NCBI GenBank assembly: GCA_036023115.1
Contig: JAYKKT010000064.1
Span: forward strand, 7,758,501-7,822,500
Reading direction: 5' to 3'
DNA: 64,000 nt
Source: Brasenia schreberi
Lineage: Eukaryota; Streptophyta; Magnoliopsida; Nymphaeales; Cabombaceae
Below the pieces are notes generated by a model, which was not told the DNA's origin, did not search any database, and was given only the letters and a program-made list of their open reading frames with translations. Numbering within the stretch: position 1 is the first letter of the stretch; each line of letters starts with the position of its first letter. Of this stretch, positions 11,250-23,461 are shown piece by piece. Both the position numbers and the translations under genes were made by a program.

Positions 11250-14130
11250 AAACGATGGTAGCAACGTATGAAAATTTGGTTAACCATGTTACGGTTGCAT
11301 ATTATATCGAGTTGGATTGTCCCCTACCTGATGATATTGACCCTAGAAACTTTGATAAAATCGTCGAGTGGAATGAGGACTTTATGCTATCGTATTTTAT
11401 CAGAATGGTTGAATGTTTTATTCGATGTATGTAGTTTTTTCCCTTCCACAACGGTGAAAGATTTGTGGGTTGACTTAGATCGAAAATATAATGCTGAAGG
11501 CATGAACCTTGAAAAGTATTTTGTGACAAAGTTCCTTAAGTATCAAATGGTAGAAGAGAAATTTGTGACTAAACAAACTCACAAGTTTCAATTTTTAAGT
11601 CATAATTTGAAAGAAGTCGAGATAGAGGTTTCTAATAAGTTTATTGTTATGTCTATTATTGAGAAATTATTAAATCTTGAGAGGGTTCCGACCTAAATCT
11701 CAAGCATAAGAAGGGTAAGATGATTCTTAATGATCTAATGGTATACATAACAATAGAGGAAGAATATAAAAAGCAGAAACCCATTATGCATATAAATAAC
11801 ACTCCTAGGGTTAACCTCAAGAGTGAAAGAAAACAATTTAATGATCTTAAGGGAAAATAAGAAAATCATAAACAAAAAGCCAAGATCTAAAAGAAACCAA
11901 AAAACAAGTTGTGTTTGCTCGCCCCTCGAAGAAATCAAAGAAACTTGCGGTCGTTGAAGGAGCTATGGTTAACAGAGTGCTAACCACTAGACCTACTAGT
12001 GATGGGTATCTATTCCTTAAACCCATCTTCTTTCTATTTATAAGCCACAGTACTAGATTGTAAACACTTGAGCTAATGTGCATGTATTTGCTGACTAATC
12101 TTATTTTGTATTTTACTAGGTTGTCTATGAGCGAACAATGACCTTAGGGGATCATTCGACTATAAAGTCATGCATGAAGGGCATGTGGACTTCAAGTTTT
12201 CTTCGAAAAAAGTTCAACTCTTAAAGGAGTTACGCGCATTCCAACGATTCATCGAAATATCCGTAGTGATCCTGTTTTAGTTAGGAAGAGATTAAGGTTA
12301 TATTACAAATATAATAAAGTTATTGTTACAAGACTTTGTATAGGATATTTCTTTGAGAAGGGCTATTTGTGTGATTTGGAGGATATGTTTAAAATTCATG
12401 TAGAATAAATTGTTGATTATTGTATAAATTTTAATAATAATAAAACCTCTACTTTTGATTAATCTTTTTCTACTTCTTTGTATAATATTGAATCATCTAA
12501 TGTATAGCATGATAGGTTGAGTCATATAAACTTTCATTCTATGGAAAGAATGATGAATTTAAATCTTATTTCTAAGACTATCATAGATAGAAATACACAA
12601 ATGTAGTATATGTGTGTAAGCGAAACAACCTAAAAAATATTTTCATACGGTTTAAAGGAAATCTGAGATTTTGGATTTGATACACACTAATATTTGTGAA
12701 TTCAATAGAATGATTATGAGGGATAAAAAAGATATTTTATCATATTTATTGATGATTGCAGTAAATACTATTATATTTATTTACTTAAAAGTAAAGATTA
12801 AGCTTTAGAAAAGTTTCAAATATTTAGAAATGAAGCACAAACTCAAAAAGGTCTGATAGGGGAGGAAAGTATACCTAAAACATTTTTTAGGTATATTGTT
12901 AAAAAAAAGTATTTTTCATGAGGTTATTGTTCCGTACTCTTCTCGGTCAAATGTGATAGTTGAATGGAAGAGTAGAACATTGTGTGATATGGTTAATGTT
13001 TTACTTCTAAGTTAAGTTAGATACTTACATGTGGGAAAGCTTTGAATACAACTTACTATATTCTGAATAGAGTTCTCCATAAGCATTAGCAAAGTAATTC
13101 TTTTGAACTTTGAAATGATAGAAAAGTCAATCTCAAATATCTCAAAGTACGAGAGTGTCTTGTGAAAGTACTCATTCCTCAACATAAGAGAAATAAATTG
13201 GGACCTAAAACGGTGGATACTATATTTGTAGGTTACGTGGAGACAAGTTATGCATACAGATTATTCGTCATCAAATATGATATTTTTTGCATAAATGTCA
13301 ATACAATAGTTGAGCTTTGTGATGTTATATTATTTGATAATGTATTTTTTTTATAAAGTCTAGAGTTCTCCAAAGTATATCTTCTAGAGATTCTGACTCT
13401 ATTATTAGTTTCATTCATGATCATGTGTAAAGGATGATAAATATGAGGTAACTCTGATTGTGTTGTTTCTAGATTAGATGACTAATGAAATAACCGAACA
13501 AATGAGAAGTAAACAACTTAGAATATTAAAGGACTTTGAAAGTGACTTTATTACTTTTAATGTCGAGGATGATCCTATCACTTTTCAGTAAGCTATGACT
13601 TCATTCGAGGTTAAGTTTTGGAAGGAAGCCGTTAACGATAAAATCTAATAAATTCTCTCTAATATTACTTGAGAATTAATGGATTTGCCTCTTAGTTGTT
13701 TTACTGTATGTTGAAATTGGATCTTTAAGAAGAAACTCAATGCAAGCAGAATAATCAATAAGTACAAAGTAATGCTAGTTCTCAAGAGATATACACAAAA
13801 GGAAAGAATAACTTATTTTAATAGCTATTATCCAGTTTCTTAGATGACCACCATTCGAGTACTTACAACACTAACCTCCATATGACCTTACAATCCATCA
13901 AATTCATATAAACGTTACTTTCCTACGTGATGACCTCAATGATGAAATTAATATGAATCAACCAAAGGAATTTGTAGCTCATGAAAATAAATCTAAGGTA
14001 TGTAAGGTTGTTAAATCATTATATAGTTTAAAAAAAGCCCCTAAACAATTACATGAAAAGTTTGATTAAGTGATATAATTTTTTGGCTTCGTTTTTAATG
14101 ATTATGATAAGTGTGTTTAGTACAAGTCGA
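11250..14130 (+). pseudogene. Decayed Ty1/copia gag-pol (copia H)
   Basis: The gag (UBN2-type) part at 11268-11696 reads through LWVDLDRKYNAEGMNLEKYF and IIEKLLN. Downstream, with many stops and shifts, come a GAG-pre-integrase motif (DRLSHINFHSMERMMNLNLI, near 12510), integrase remnants, a GPKTVDTIFVGY segment at 13200 (end of integrase), and reverse transcriptase remnants to 14130 (SLYSLKKAPKQLHEKFD). RNase H and the 3' LTR are missing, so the element is truncated. It cannot code. Confidence 0.75.
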
Positions 14131-14595
14131 TCAATTTAGAGTGCAAAAGGAGTAATAGACCTCAATCTGAATTATTTGAAAAAAATATATGGTGGATTGA
14201 TATTCAAGATTCAAATCCCAATATAAACACAAGTAGTATTTCAGTTATGGGAACCGACTAATCTGGATCACATCGGATCCAGTTAAGATCCAAACCCGAG
14301 CCATCAATAGGAGGTAGCTGCGGATGAGGAATTGGTCACCGTCGTCCCACGTTCCCTAATTTAAATCACCCATCGAGTAAAATTTCTTCACCCTCTCTCT
14401 CTCTCTGAGTCTGCCGTTGACTCCGAACTTTCACACCTGATGTCATCTCTCTCTCTCAGTGCCATGAACGTCGGAGCCTCTCTGTAGGCAGTAAGGCAAC
14501 AGAGGGAAACCCGTCCAATACTGTGAATTTTTGGGCATCTTCAGTCACTCCTCGCCGTAACTCTCCAACACGCTGAAAGGAGGGCTACCAAACAG
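14131..14595 (+). promoter_or_regulatory. Upstream region and CT-rich leader of the small membrane protein gene
   Basis: Sequence between the copia remnant and the 14625 gene. A CT-rich stretch (CTCTCTCTCTCTGAGTCTG at 14393-14411, and TCTCTCTCTCAGTGCC at 14449) is typical of plant 5'UTRs. No TATA box was assigned with confidence. Confidence 0.35.
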
Positions 14596-14628
14596 ATGCG
14601 CTATTGGGAGAAGAAGCGGTTTTCATGA
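14596..14628 (+). promoter_or_regulatory. 10-codon upstream ORF overlapping the main start
   Basis: ATG at 14596 opens a 10-residue frame (MRYWEKKRFS) that stops at TGA 14626-14628. The stop overlaps the likely main start ATG (14625-14627) as ATGA. Such an arrangement can limit or re-route initiation on the main frame. If initiation is instead at ATG 14643, the uORF ends 14 bases before it. Whether it is in the transcript is not known. Confidence 0.5.
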
Positions 14629-15083
14629 GACCACCGAATCTAATGGAACTACCGTTACTCTTCCTCCTTCTCATTTGGATGTCTCCCATCTTCAATACTC
14701 CCTCACGGGTTAATCATTACCGATCTTCTTCTCTGTCTCTTGCTTCGTCGCCTGTCCTTTATGACACTACAATTCCTGGTAGAAGTACTCCTCATGACTC
14801 GAATCAGGGGGTTCCTGCTTCTTCTGCTGGCAACAGCGCTTCCACATCAAATTCCCCAATCTACCCGCCTTCTCAAAACCACCCGCCTCCCCAAAATCAC
14901 CCGCCTCCGCCACCCGCCGGAATTAGTGCAGCCAACGTGAATAAAGAACTCGGGAAGAATTTGGGTTTCATGTTCTTGGGGATAGCCGGGCTTCTTCAAG
15001 TTGGTGTTGTGTTCTTCTTGTTCTTCAAGAAGCGGCTGCTAGTGGGCACTGTGAATAAGAGCGAGACGAGGTTTGTTGCTTGA
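14625..15083 (+). CDS. Small proline-rich single-pass membrane protein, unknown function
   Basis: A single open exon of 152 codons. Order: a hydrophobic N-terminus (MELPLLFLLLIWMS, signal peptide or anchor), a Ser/Thr-rich extracytoplasmic-like stretch, a Pro-rich tract (YPPSQNHPPPQNHPPPPP at about residues 85-105), then a C-terminal membrane span (LGFMFLGIAGLLQVGVVFFL) followed by basic KKRLL and a short tail. The layout suggests a type I plasma-membrane or cell-wall-contacting protein, but I do not recognise a named family. ATG 14625 is the first in-frame AUG; ATG 14643 begins directly at the hydrophobic segment and is an alternative. The frame has no breaks, unlike nearby elements, and has a CT-rich leader, so it is probably a live gene. 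Confidence 0.7.
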   Translation: MRPPNLMELPLLFLLLIWMSPIFNTPSRVNHYRSSSLSLASSPVLYDTTIPGRSTPHDSNQGVPASSAGNSASTSNSPIYPPSQNHPPPQNHPPPPPAGISAANVNKELGKNLGFMFLGIAGLLQVGVVFFLFFKKRLLVGTVNKSETRFVA

Positions 15084-15991
15084 TTTCGTGCTTGCATAAG
15101 TTTGGGTGGGTTTATCGAAGGTTCCAATTTGCGGGAATCTTTTCGCAAATTGATGGACTTTATGGCGACGAGGACGCGGAGGGACGTTTGTGGATTTTCT
15201 CTGTGAATGGGTAATCACAAATAAGTAGCAATTTTTTGTCTTTTGATATTGTAGGCACGTTCTTTTTTTGTTGATCCGCCTTCTTTCCGTCATTGTATGG
15301 ACTTGAATGTTGACTGAGTATTTTACTTCCCCTGGTCTGTTGAAATTCTACTGCCTGGCTGTAAATGAAATAGCTAGCTTATTCAATTGTGACCTCTTTT
15401 CTGATTCTATGATTTCAATAGTATTCGTTTCCTCATTTAGCTTTGTTATCTTATTCAATTGTGGTGTCTTTTTCGAATATATGATTTCAATAGTTTTGCT
15501 TCCTCTTGGCTTTTCATGGTTGCCTGTTGCTTTTTTTTTTTTATCGCAAGTTGTGTTTTGGCTCGTTGGAATACGGTATACTAACTAATGGTGAACCATC
15601 TGTGTTGATCGTGGCGAAGGTGTCCTGAGGTAATGCAACGTTAAGGGTATCGGAATAGTTCTCATCCAGTCAGAATTCTGTATCTATCTGCATGCAATGG
15701 GAGAGCAGTCTATGATACGTCATAAATCCCATATCTCTTGCCATTATATTCACAAGGTTTTGGTATCACCCGTTAGAGAATGCTTTTGCGTTGAAGGCTC
15801 TCTCAGCAAGCAACATGTGAGACATTTGCATCTGAACCTACTATTCCAATAAAATTTTGAATATGTGACTTCATTTTGACGTAGAGAGCAACTGGGTGAA
15901 AATCCACACTTTGTGATTTTTGTTGTTAAATGACCTCTTTTTTTCTTTTCCCTCCTCCTTCATTGTAAATCGATCTGAAATAACTCTACAG
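15084..15991 (+). other. 3' flank and unassigned sequence
   Basis: T-rich sequence after the membrane-protein gene, including a probable 3'UTR to about 15600. The stretch TTCAATAGTATTCGTTTCCTC and a partial repeat of it occur near 15414 and 15486. Between 15600 and 15990 no domain is recognised, though exons of the split gene that resumes at 15992 could lie here. Confidence 0.35.
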
Positions 15992-16130
15992 TCAGTAAGA
16001 AAAAGGCCATTAAGGAAGCCTCTTTGACCAACCGAGGATCCATTTTCCAACCATCCTTTCATTTGATGGCCATAGTATCTGATGGAGTTGTAGACCAAGT
16101 AGTGAATTATTTATGCAACAATGGTGTTAT
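15992..16130 (+). pseudogene. Unrecognised host gene, fragment 1 (5' of element G)
   Basis: After a CTACAG acceptor-like site an open frame runs VSKKKAIKEASLTNRG ... VVDQVVNYLCNNGV and is cut in mid-codon by the outer retrotransposon G. The frame resumes in phase right after G's target duplication at 52047 (VRYNLIVHVEQKN). I do not recognise the family. The in-phase continuation is the evidence that this is an ancestral exon. Confidence 0.5.
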
Positions 16131-16571
16131 TGTAATGAAACGGCACCTTAAGTGCTTTGATAGGGCCTGCAAGAGTTCGATGCTTGTATCCATGAGAATC
16201 AGTCACCAAAAAGTGACTATAACAATGCCTTAGATAAGGCTTCAAATCACTAAGCAAGAATGCATAAATACACTCAAATAAATCTTTATAAATTAGCTAA
16301 AAGCTGTAAATGTATGTACAATGGGAGAAGGTTTATAGAGAGTGAGATTCAGCAAAACCCCTTCAAAACAACTGGATTTCTAGTTGTTGGAGGGTGTCCA
16401 TGGCTAGAAATCTAGCTATTGGAATTCAGGCCAATGACGGCCTAGTCCTGATGGCTTGGGCCGCTGGGACTCAATTACAAATAGAAACTAAATGGGCCCG
16501 CAAAGACCTGATTATAAAAGGAAAATAAAAAGTTTACATTTCATATTTAATATATTGCATTACTTTTAACA
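16131..16571 (-). repeat. 3' LTR of copia G
   Basis: Runs TGTAATGAAACGG ... CTTTTAACA on the plus strand, so TG...CA on both strands. It matches 51612-52041 closely, for example TCACCAAAAAGTGACTATAA and CAAGAATGCATAAATA. It is joined on its right by the polypurine tract and the RNase H remnant of the same element. Confidence 0.85.
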
Positions 16572-16826
16572 CCCCGCTCAAACTGAGAGGACCATCACCG
16601 AAAGTTTGCTAAGTGTCCTTGCTAAAAACTTAAATCGTGGAGTTGATAGTGATTTGGTGAAGACATCATCAAGTTGATATTCAAATTGTATCAAGTGAAG
16701 GGCTAAGTGTCCTTGTAGATGTTCTTCACGGATGTAGTGACAATCCATAGTCCGTATCAATGTGTTTTGTTTGCTCATGAAATGTGTTGTTATTAACTAT
16801 ATATATAGTAATTTTATTGTCACAAT
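16572..16826 (-). pseudogene. Copia G RNase H C-terminal remnant
   Basis: On the minus strand: a CDNK motif, then NTFHEQTKH (shifted), MDCHYIREEHLQGHLALHLI, DVFTKSLSTPRFKFL, the usual end of a copia polyprotein just before the 3' LTR. The CDNK end is cut by the hAT-3 fragment at 16827. Only about 80 codons are left. Confidence 0.75.
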
Positions 16827-17130
16827 CAGTGTTATTTGTATCTCATCGTGGAATATTGCATTGTGGGACTCCATGATACAATACATATCGTATCGTTCCT
16901 ATAATATAATACATGATAATGTATTATATAAGATACCTTATCATGCTGTATCATGCGTTATAACATGTATCACACGATACAAGGCATATCGCCCGTATTG
17001 TATAATACGGGTGATACACCCTAAGCTTTTTATAAAGGTTGCTAGCCGAACAGAACCTCACATTTTTTTTGGGTTTCTAGCTTCAGTGTGTGACTTTTTG
17101 TTGCTCCAAGGCAACTTCCAGATAGGGTGT
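16827..17130. mobile_element. Decayed hAT-3 terminal fragment
   Basis: Begins CAGTGTTATTTGTATC, matching the hAT-1/hAT-2 terminal inverted repeat (CAGTGTTGTC...GTATCG). Inside are degenerate TATCG/CGATA palindromes, then ACCCTAAGCTTTTTATAAAGG...GCCGA, which corresponds to the conserved block just inside the transposase-proximal end of hAT-1 (GGGACCTTTATAAAGGGTC). It is cut at 17131 by copia B. Many CG steps are now TG or CA. Confidence 0.65.
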
Positions 17131-19139
17131 TGTTGAAAATTATCACAATAAACAAGAAAATCAACCCACACCAAATCAAAAACAAATATGGGAATGAGGG
17201 TTGGCGTCTCCCACGATTGCCGTACTCCCCTCTCTCTCTCTCTTATTTCATCTCACTTATCACTAACTGATTACAATTAGGGTATTTTAAGTACATGCTT
17301 ATAACTTGAAAGATGAAAATACCCTTAATTAGTAATCCTAATGCTAGAAGGATCCTTTTAGATCAGATTTTGATCCAAGAAGATTTGAATGCAGTCCACA
17401 ACAACAACAACAACAACAACAACTACAACTAAGCCTTTTCCCATACTAGACGGGGTCGGCTACATGGATTCTTTATTTCCACAGATCCCTATCGTGTGCC
17501 ATGTTAGCAGTTAACTCCCAATAAGCTAGATCATTCTTTATTGTTTCTTTCCAACACTTTTGTGGTCGTCATCTACCTCTTTTAATACTTTCCAAATTTA
17601 GTTTTTCTAACCTTCTTACTGGTTCTTCTTTTAATCTTCTTTCTATATGTCCAAACCATCTTAAACGATGTTCTCTCATTTTATCCTCTATTGGTGCCAC
17701 TCCTAATTTGTTTCTAATAACCTCATTATGTATACGATCTTTTCTTGTATGACCACTCATCCATCTCTAACATCTTCATTTCTGTCACATACATCTTTTG
17801 TGCATGTTGATGATTAACTGCACAACACTCAGAACCATAAAACATGGCAGGCCTAGTTGCTGCTCTATAATATTTACCTTTTAATTTTAATGGTATCTTC
17901 TTATCACAAAGAATACCTGATGCTCCTCTCCATTTTAACCAACCAACATTAATCCTATGTGTAACATCTCTATCAATTCTTCCATCACTCTGAAAAAATT
18001 GAACCTAGGTATTTAAAAATTTCCTTTTGGGGAATGCAATGTGTGTCAATTTTAATTTCTATGTCCTCTGAAGTAACCAAATGATCAAACTTACATTCCA
18101 TATATTCTGTCTTTGTTCTACTAAGTCGGAGGCCTTTGGTTTCTAATGTTTCTCTCCATAGTTCCAATTTTCTATTAACTTTTTCCTTAGACTCCTCCAC
18201 TAATACAATGTCATATGCAAATAACATACACCAAGGTACTTCATCTTGAATATGTTTTGTTAACTCATCCATCACCATTATAAATAAGTATGGACTTAAA
18301 GTTGATTCTTGATGTAACCCAATATTAACTTCAAAGAAGTCCGTCGTTCCTTCATGAGTCCTCACACATATTTTTGCACCATCATACATGTCTCTTATAA
18401 GGTTAATATATGTCAATGGGATACCTCTTTTTTCCAAAGTTCTCCAAAGAACCTCCCTTGGTACCCTATAATAAGCTTTTTCTAGATCAATAAATATCAT
18501 GTGAAGGTCTTTCTTTTTTGCTCTAAAATGTTCCATATGACGTCTCAAAAGGTGAATCGCTTCAATAGTAGATCTGCCTAGTATGAATCCAAATTAGTTC
18601 TCTGTTGTACTTGATACTTGTCTTAACATACATTCAACAATTTTTCCCCATAATTTCATAGTATGACTCATTAACTTGATACCTCGATAATTCGCACAAT
18701 TTTGAATGTCTCCCTTGTTCTTATATATGGGTATAAGTGTACTTGCTCTCCATTCCTCGGGCATCTTTTGGTTTTTCCATATTTCATTAAATAGTCTTGT
18801 GAGCCAAGTGATTCCTATTTCTCCTAGTATTTTCCAAACTTCTATAGGAATATTATCTGGTCCAACCGATTTATCACCCTTCATATGTTTAAGAGCCTCT
18901 TTGACTTCATTCTCTTGAATACGTCGGTAGAAATTGTGGTTTATATACTTTTTTGACTTGGCTAAATCTCCTAAACTATTACTAACATATTTATTTTCAT
19001 TAAAAAGATTATAAAAATAGTTTTTCCATCTATTTCTTTTGAATAGATTTGAATGCAGTCCACTTGCAAAAAATTACAATAGTAGAAATTAAACTACAGA
19101 AACATAAATGAAATAACAGAAATTAAGTTGTATTCAACA
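17131..19139 (-). repeat. 3' LTR of copia B, split by RTE-1
   Basis: Plus-strand ends are TGTTGAAAATTATCAC at 17131 and GTTGTATTCAACA at 19139, that is TG...CA. Removing RTE-1 and one copy of its 19-bp target duplication leaves an LTR of about 345 bp. A polypurine tract (CTTGAGGGG on minus) adjoins it at about 19140-19152. The 5' LTR of B was not found. Confidence 0.75.
17400..19044 (-). mobile_element. RTE LINE copy RTE-1, 5'-truncated
   Basis: 1.6 kb carrying the 3' half of an RTE LINE, inserted in the copia B LTR. It is flanked by an exact 19-bp target duplication AGATTTGAATGCAGTCCAC at 17381-17399 and 19045-19063. The (GTT)n tail (plus: AACAACAAC) is at 17400. RT pieces lie at 18884-18594 and 18548-17985 ([26 protein letters not shown]) and the C-terminal piece at 17760-17569 ([20 protein letters not shown]). 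Several stops break the frame. The catalytic FADD motif reads FAYD. Confidence 0.9.
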
Positions 19140-19533
19140 CGGCCCCTCAAGTTGGGTTTTGAATACTTGAAGCACCCAACTTGGAGAGAGTTGTTTTTAG
19201 TCCACTTGCAACAATCGACTTTGTAAGTATATCTACTGGTTGGCCTTCAGAACAAACATGTATGTTGTTGAAAATTCTTTCAATAATCTTCTCTCTAATA
19301 AAATGACAATCAACTTTAATATGTTTCGTTCTTTGATGGAAAACTGTATTCAATGATATCTAAAGAGCAACCTTAATATCTATGAAAAAATTAATGGAAA
19401 TAGTTTTTTCCATATCAATTTCATCCAAGAGAGATATAATCCATAAGCTCTCACACATGCCAAGAGCTATTGCTCGATAATCAGCTTCACTAGATTTGTC
19501 CACTACAATTTGTTTTTTACTCTTCCATGACAC
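19140..19533 (-). pseudogene. Copia B RNase H, 3' part (left of copia A)
   Basis: The minus strand continues the B polyprotein after copia A: SWKSKKQIVVDKSSEADYRA, then a shift, [16 protein letters not shown] and DILTKSIVASGLKTTLSKL, ending next to the polypurine tract. The sequence directly before it (GYIVRLRGNVM) is found on the far side of copia A at 25771, in phase across the 5-bp duplication. It is non-functional. Confidence 0.75.
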
Positions 19534-19904
19534 TATTAGAAAATGGGCCCAAGTGGCCCGACCCGGCAACCCCTGTAGGATCAAGCCGTTAGCACCAGGG
19601 CCTGTAGGGCCACTAGCTATTGGAGGCTGGCTGGTAGCTAGCCCTCCTTCCTTGCACTTCTCTTCTCTTTCCCCTTCTCTCTTCTCTTCTTCTCCTCTCC
19701 TATGACTCATGTACTCTATAAATATGGCTTTCATGTAATGGATTTTTTTAAGCTTTTTATGGCTAAATAATTTTCTTTTTTAATATTGTACCTTTATTGC
19801 ATATACTTTATTATAGCCTTCTTTTCTAAGGCTTTTGCAAGTGATACTTTGAGGTGATATTCATCAACCTTTTGCTACCACATTGAAGGATCGTCTTTAC
19901 TACA
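19534..19904 (+). repeat. 5' LTR of copia A
   Basis: Shares with the 3' LTR the blocks CTATAAATATGGCTTTCATG, TTTGCAAGTGATACTTTGAG and GTGATATTCAT. It ends TTTACTACA directly before the primer-binding site. Confidence 0.85.
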
Positions 19905-20215
19905 TGGAATCAGAGCCATTTTGTGGAAATGTCGATTGTCGTCTCAGGAAGCATGCCGATAGTGCTCTTGATTTTGTTATAAGTTTACCTTTTTATAATT
20001 ATTTTTCTCCTTGAAATATGGACGAAAAGAGAGGATTTAATTTTCGTTTAACACCTTCAAACTACAAAACATGCTCCCAAATAATAGAAAATTATCTATA
20101 TTTTAAAAAATTATGGGGCTAAGTAAGAGGTTCGAAGGTAGAACCCTCCACTAATGCTACACTTGCACAAAAAGAAGAGAAGAATATGAAAGAGGTCATC
20201 GAACGGTCCTATGGG

Positions 20216-23200
20216 CAGTGTTGTCCGTATCGCAGGTGCGGGCGTATTGCACTGTAACGCCCTGGGACCTTTATAAAGGGTCCCGAGCCGACTGAAACTC
20301 GCGATTTTTAGCGGGTTTCCTCTCTCCTCTTGGGTTCCTCAAGCTCCCTAAGAGCCGGTTTTCGCCTCCTTAGTGTTCAAAGCTCCAAAATCGTGTCCTA
20401 TGGTGTTCGTGCAAGCCTCCAAACTCGGATTTTGGTATATTTTTAATGTTTTTTCCATTTTTTTTCTTTATATTTATTGTTTTTTGTGTTATTTCGGTTT
20501 TTTTTTTGAATGACAAAATATGAAGTTATTAAGTGTGTATACGATTTTTATTGCATTCATGAAGTGGGAGACACTCGATTTGAGTGTTATTTCAAGATTG
20601 GGGGATTTACGAAGTGCTTTTATTTTCAGGTTTTTGTTTGAATTAAAGTACTCCATTGAGATGGCAGGAAGGGGTGGTAGAGACTCTCATTCAAAGTCTG
20701 ATGATCCGACATGGCAGTGGGGTATACCAGTTGAGGGTTCAAGGTTAAAAATCAGATGTTTATTTTGTGAAAAGGTGGTTAGTGGTGGAATTTCAAGGTT
20801 GAAACACCACCTAGCAGGAACTAGGAAAGAAGTTGTTCCATGCAGAGGCAGAGTTAGAAGTGTGCTAGAAAGTATTAAATGGCAATGCTTGCAGATGATT
20901 GAGAGCATATAGGAAAGAAGACAACAAAAGGATGATTTCCAAATGTGTGAAGAAGCTGATGATGCTACTGCTACTGCCACTGGAGTTGGATTCACTGATA
21001 GTTTGCCTTCAGATACTAGAACAGATATTGGTAGTAGCAGTTCGCGAGCACCTAGTAGAGGAAAGAGGGTTGCAGCTGAAGACTTTGGAGGTGGCAGAAG
21101 AGGAAGTTTAGGAAGGAGTAGAGGAAAAGCTTCTTTTTATAGCATACATTCGTTCTTTCCTCCTTTCACTACACCTGATGCTCAGCTAGGAATTCGTGAT
21201 GCAATGACTTCAGAACAACTGCATGATCAAGCAGACCTTGCAGTGGGCATATGGTTTTATGATGCATGCATTCTATTTAATGCAGCAAACAGTTTTCATT
21301 TTCAAGCAATGGCAGATGCAATTTCTAACATTGGTCCAGGATACAGGATGCCCTCTTATCAGAAGTTGAGAGGGAAGATATTAGATCATACCGTGATTGA
21401 AGTGCAACAATACTGTTTGACTTTGAGACAATCGTGGAAGGAAACATGATGCACTATCATGGTAGATGGATGGACTGATAGGCGAGGAATGACATTGCTA
21501 AACTTTCTTGTATATTGTCATGAAGGACTCATGTTTTTGAGATCTCTAGATATGTCAGAGGAGAGGCACACTGCAGAGATCCTACGAGAGGAATTTGATA
21601 AGGTTATACAGGAGGTTGGGCTAGAAAATGTAGTCCAATTGATTACAGATAATGCAGCTAACTACAAAGCAGCTGGAAAGGAGTTAGCTGATATTTATGG
21701 GACTTTCTACTGGACACCATGTGCAACCCATTGTTTAGATCTCATCCTCGAGGACATTGGTGAGATGGATGAAATAAAGGCAGCAACTGAGTGTTGCCAA
21801 GATATTACAAAATTCATTTACAACCATGCATTTGTTTTGTGTATGATGAGGAGATACACAGAAGGTGCAGAGCTTCTTCGCACAGCTGCAACTCGGTTCG
21901 CAACAAACTTCTTATCTGTACAGAGTATTATGAGACAGAAGCAAGCTTTAAAGATAATGTTCTCAGATGAGTGGCAACAATTTGCAGAGTTGCCTCAAAA
22001 CAGAAGGAACAAAATGTTAAATGAGATTGCAGAAACGGTTTTTAGAAGTTCATTTTACAATGCATGTATCAGATTATTGAAAATTACTTGTCCTTTAGTG
22101 AAAGTTTTGAGATTGGCTGACAGTGAGGAGAAACCATCTATGGGCTACCTTTATGAAACCATGGACAGGGCAAAAGAAGCGATTAGAAATAACTTTAATG
22201 AAAAAAAAAGAGATTATGTGCCCGTGTGGAAAATGATTGATAGTAGATGGAATAAACAATTGCATCAACCTATTCATGCAACAACCTACTATCTAAACCC
22301 ATCATTGAGGTACTCATCAACCTTCAAAAGGGACGGTGAGGTTAATCGAGGAATCATTGAATGCATCGACAGATTGGTCCCTGATGAGAGCATAGTAGAT
22401 GCGATACATCGAGAGATGGAGATATATGATAATGCTCTTCACTTGATGGGTTTGCTTGTTGCAATTCGCAACCGCTCTACGATGCGTCCAGTTACATTGT
22501 TTATTTTCATATTTAAGTTGCATCTTACATCACTGTGGATTATTGTGTCTCTAATGTTTATATTTTTTTTACAGATGTTTGGTGGAACAGGTTTGGAAGT
22601 GATTGTCCAAACCTTAGAGATTTTGCGGTTAGAGTCTTAAGCCAAACCTGTAGTGCAATAGGTTGTAAAAGAAATTGGAGTGTTTTTGAACACATCCATA
22701 CAAAAAAGCGCAACAGTTTGGAACACAACAGGCTTAATGATTTGGTTTATATTCGTTGTAACATGCGCCTTCGTGAAAAGTAATGTTGTATTACTTTCAA
22801 ATTTTCAATTCAATATTATTTAACTTCAGTTTTCAATTGTTAATATTACTTACTAATTGTTTATCTTTGTTTGTGTCGTAGGCAATTAAAAAAAGTAAAT
22901 AGAGAAGAAAGTCAGTTCGATCCAATAAGTTTGGATAATTTTGATATATTAGAAGATTGGGTTATGGAAGACACTGAAGAAAATGCCCTCCTAACAGAAG
23001 AAGGCGTTGCCTGGATTAATTTGGAAGGAACGCAACAACATTATGGAGATGAAGAATTTGATTTTGAAGAAGAAGGTGTGGGCATGGTTGATGATGATGA
23101 GGATCTGCAATAAGGAGAAGATGAAGATTATTTAGTTGATGATCCTGATTACAATTTGTAAAATGTAACATTATATGTATCTGTAGTGTACTGTAAACTA

Positions 23201-23461
23201 TGTCTGTATTTTATTTTTTGGATTCAAAATATGTAAATTTGGATGCAATGGTTCAATGCTGAATGCTCAATCTGTACTAAACTTACATTATATGAATTTA
23301 AAGCAATTATCAGATTTTTCTTGATTTTTTCTTGATTTTTTTTCGATTTTTTTGTTAATTTTTAATTAAATTTTTCATTATTTTAATATTAAAGTACGAT
23401 ACGATACGCCCATATCGTGGAGCTCAATGATACACGATACGATACGCGTCAAACAACATTG
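20216..23461 (+). mobile_element. hAT-1 transposon, complete ends, dead transposase
   Basis: 3,246 bp with ends CAGTGTTGTCCGTATCG and (inverted) CAATGTTGTTTGACGCGTATC, flanked by an exact 8-bp target duplication CCTATGGG (20208-20215 and 23462-23469), the size typical of hAT elements. It lies in the gag of copia A; the gag sequence continues on the far side of the duplication. Confidence 0.93.
20661..23161 (+). pseudogene. hAT-1 transposase, inactivated
   Basis: Collinear with the intact hAT-2 gene. Exon 1 is 20661-22491, exon 2 22575-22779, exon 3 22882-23161. It has a BED zinc finger (CLFCEKVVSGGISRLKHHLAG less its last residue), a DUF659-like central part, and the hAT C-terminal dimerisation part (EHIHTKKRNSLEH). 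Breaks: TAG at 20910-20912, TGA at 21447-21449, TAA at 23111-23113, and loss of the exon 1 donor (GTACATTG in hAT-2 is TTACATTG here). Relative to hAT-2 it also has two extra Ala-Thr codons near 20965 and lacks one Ser codon near 21965. Confidence 0.9.
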
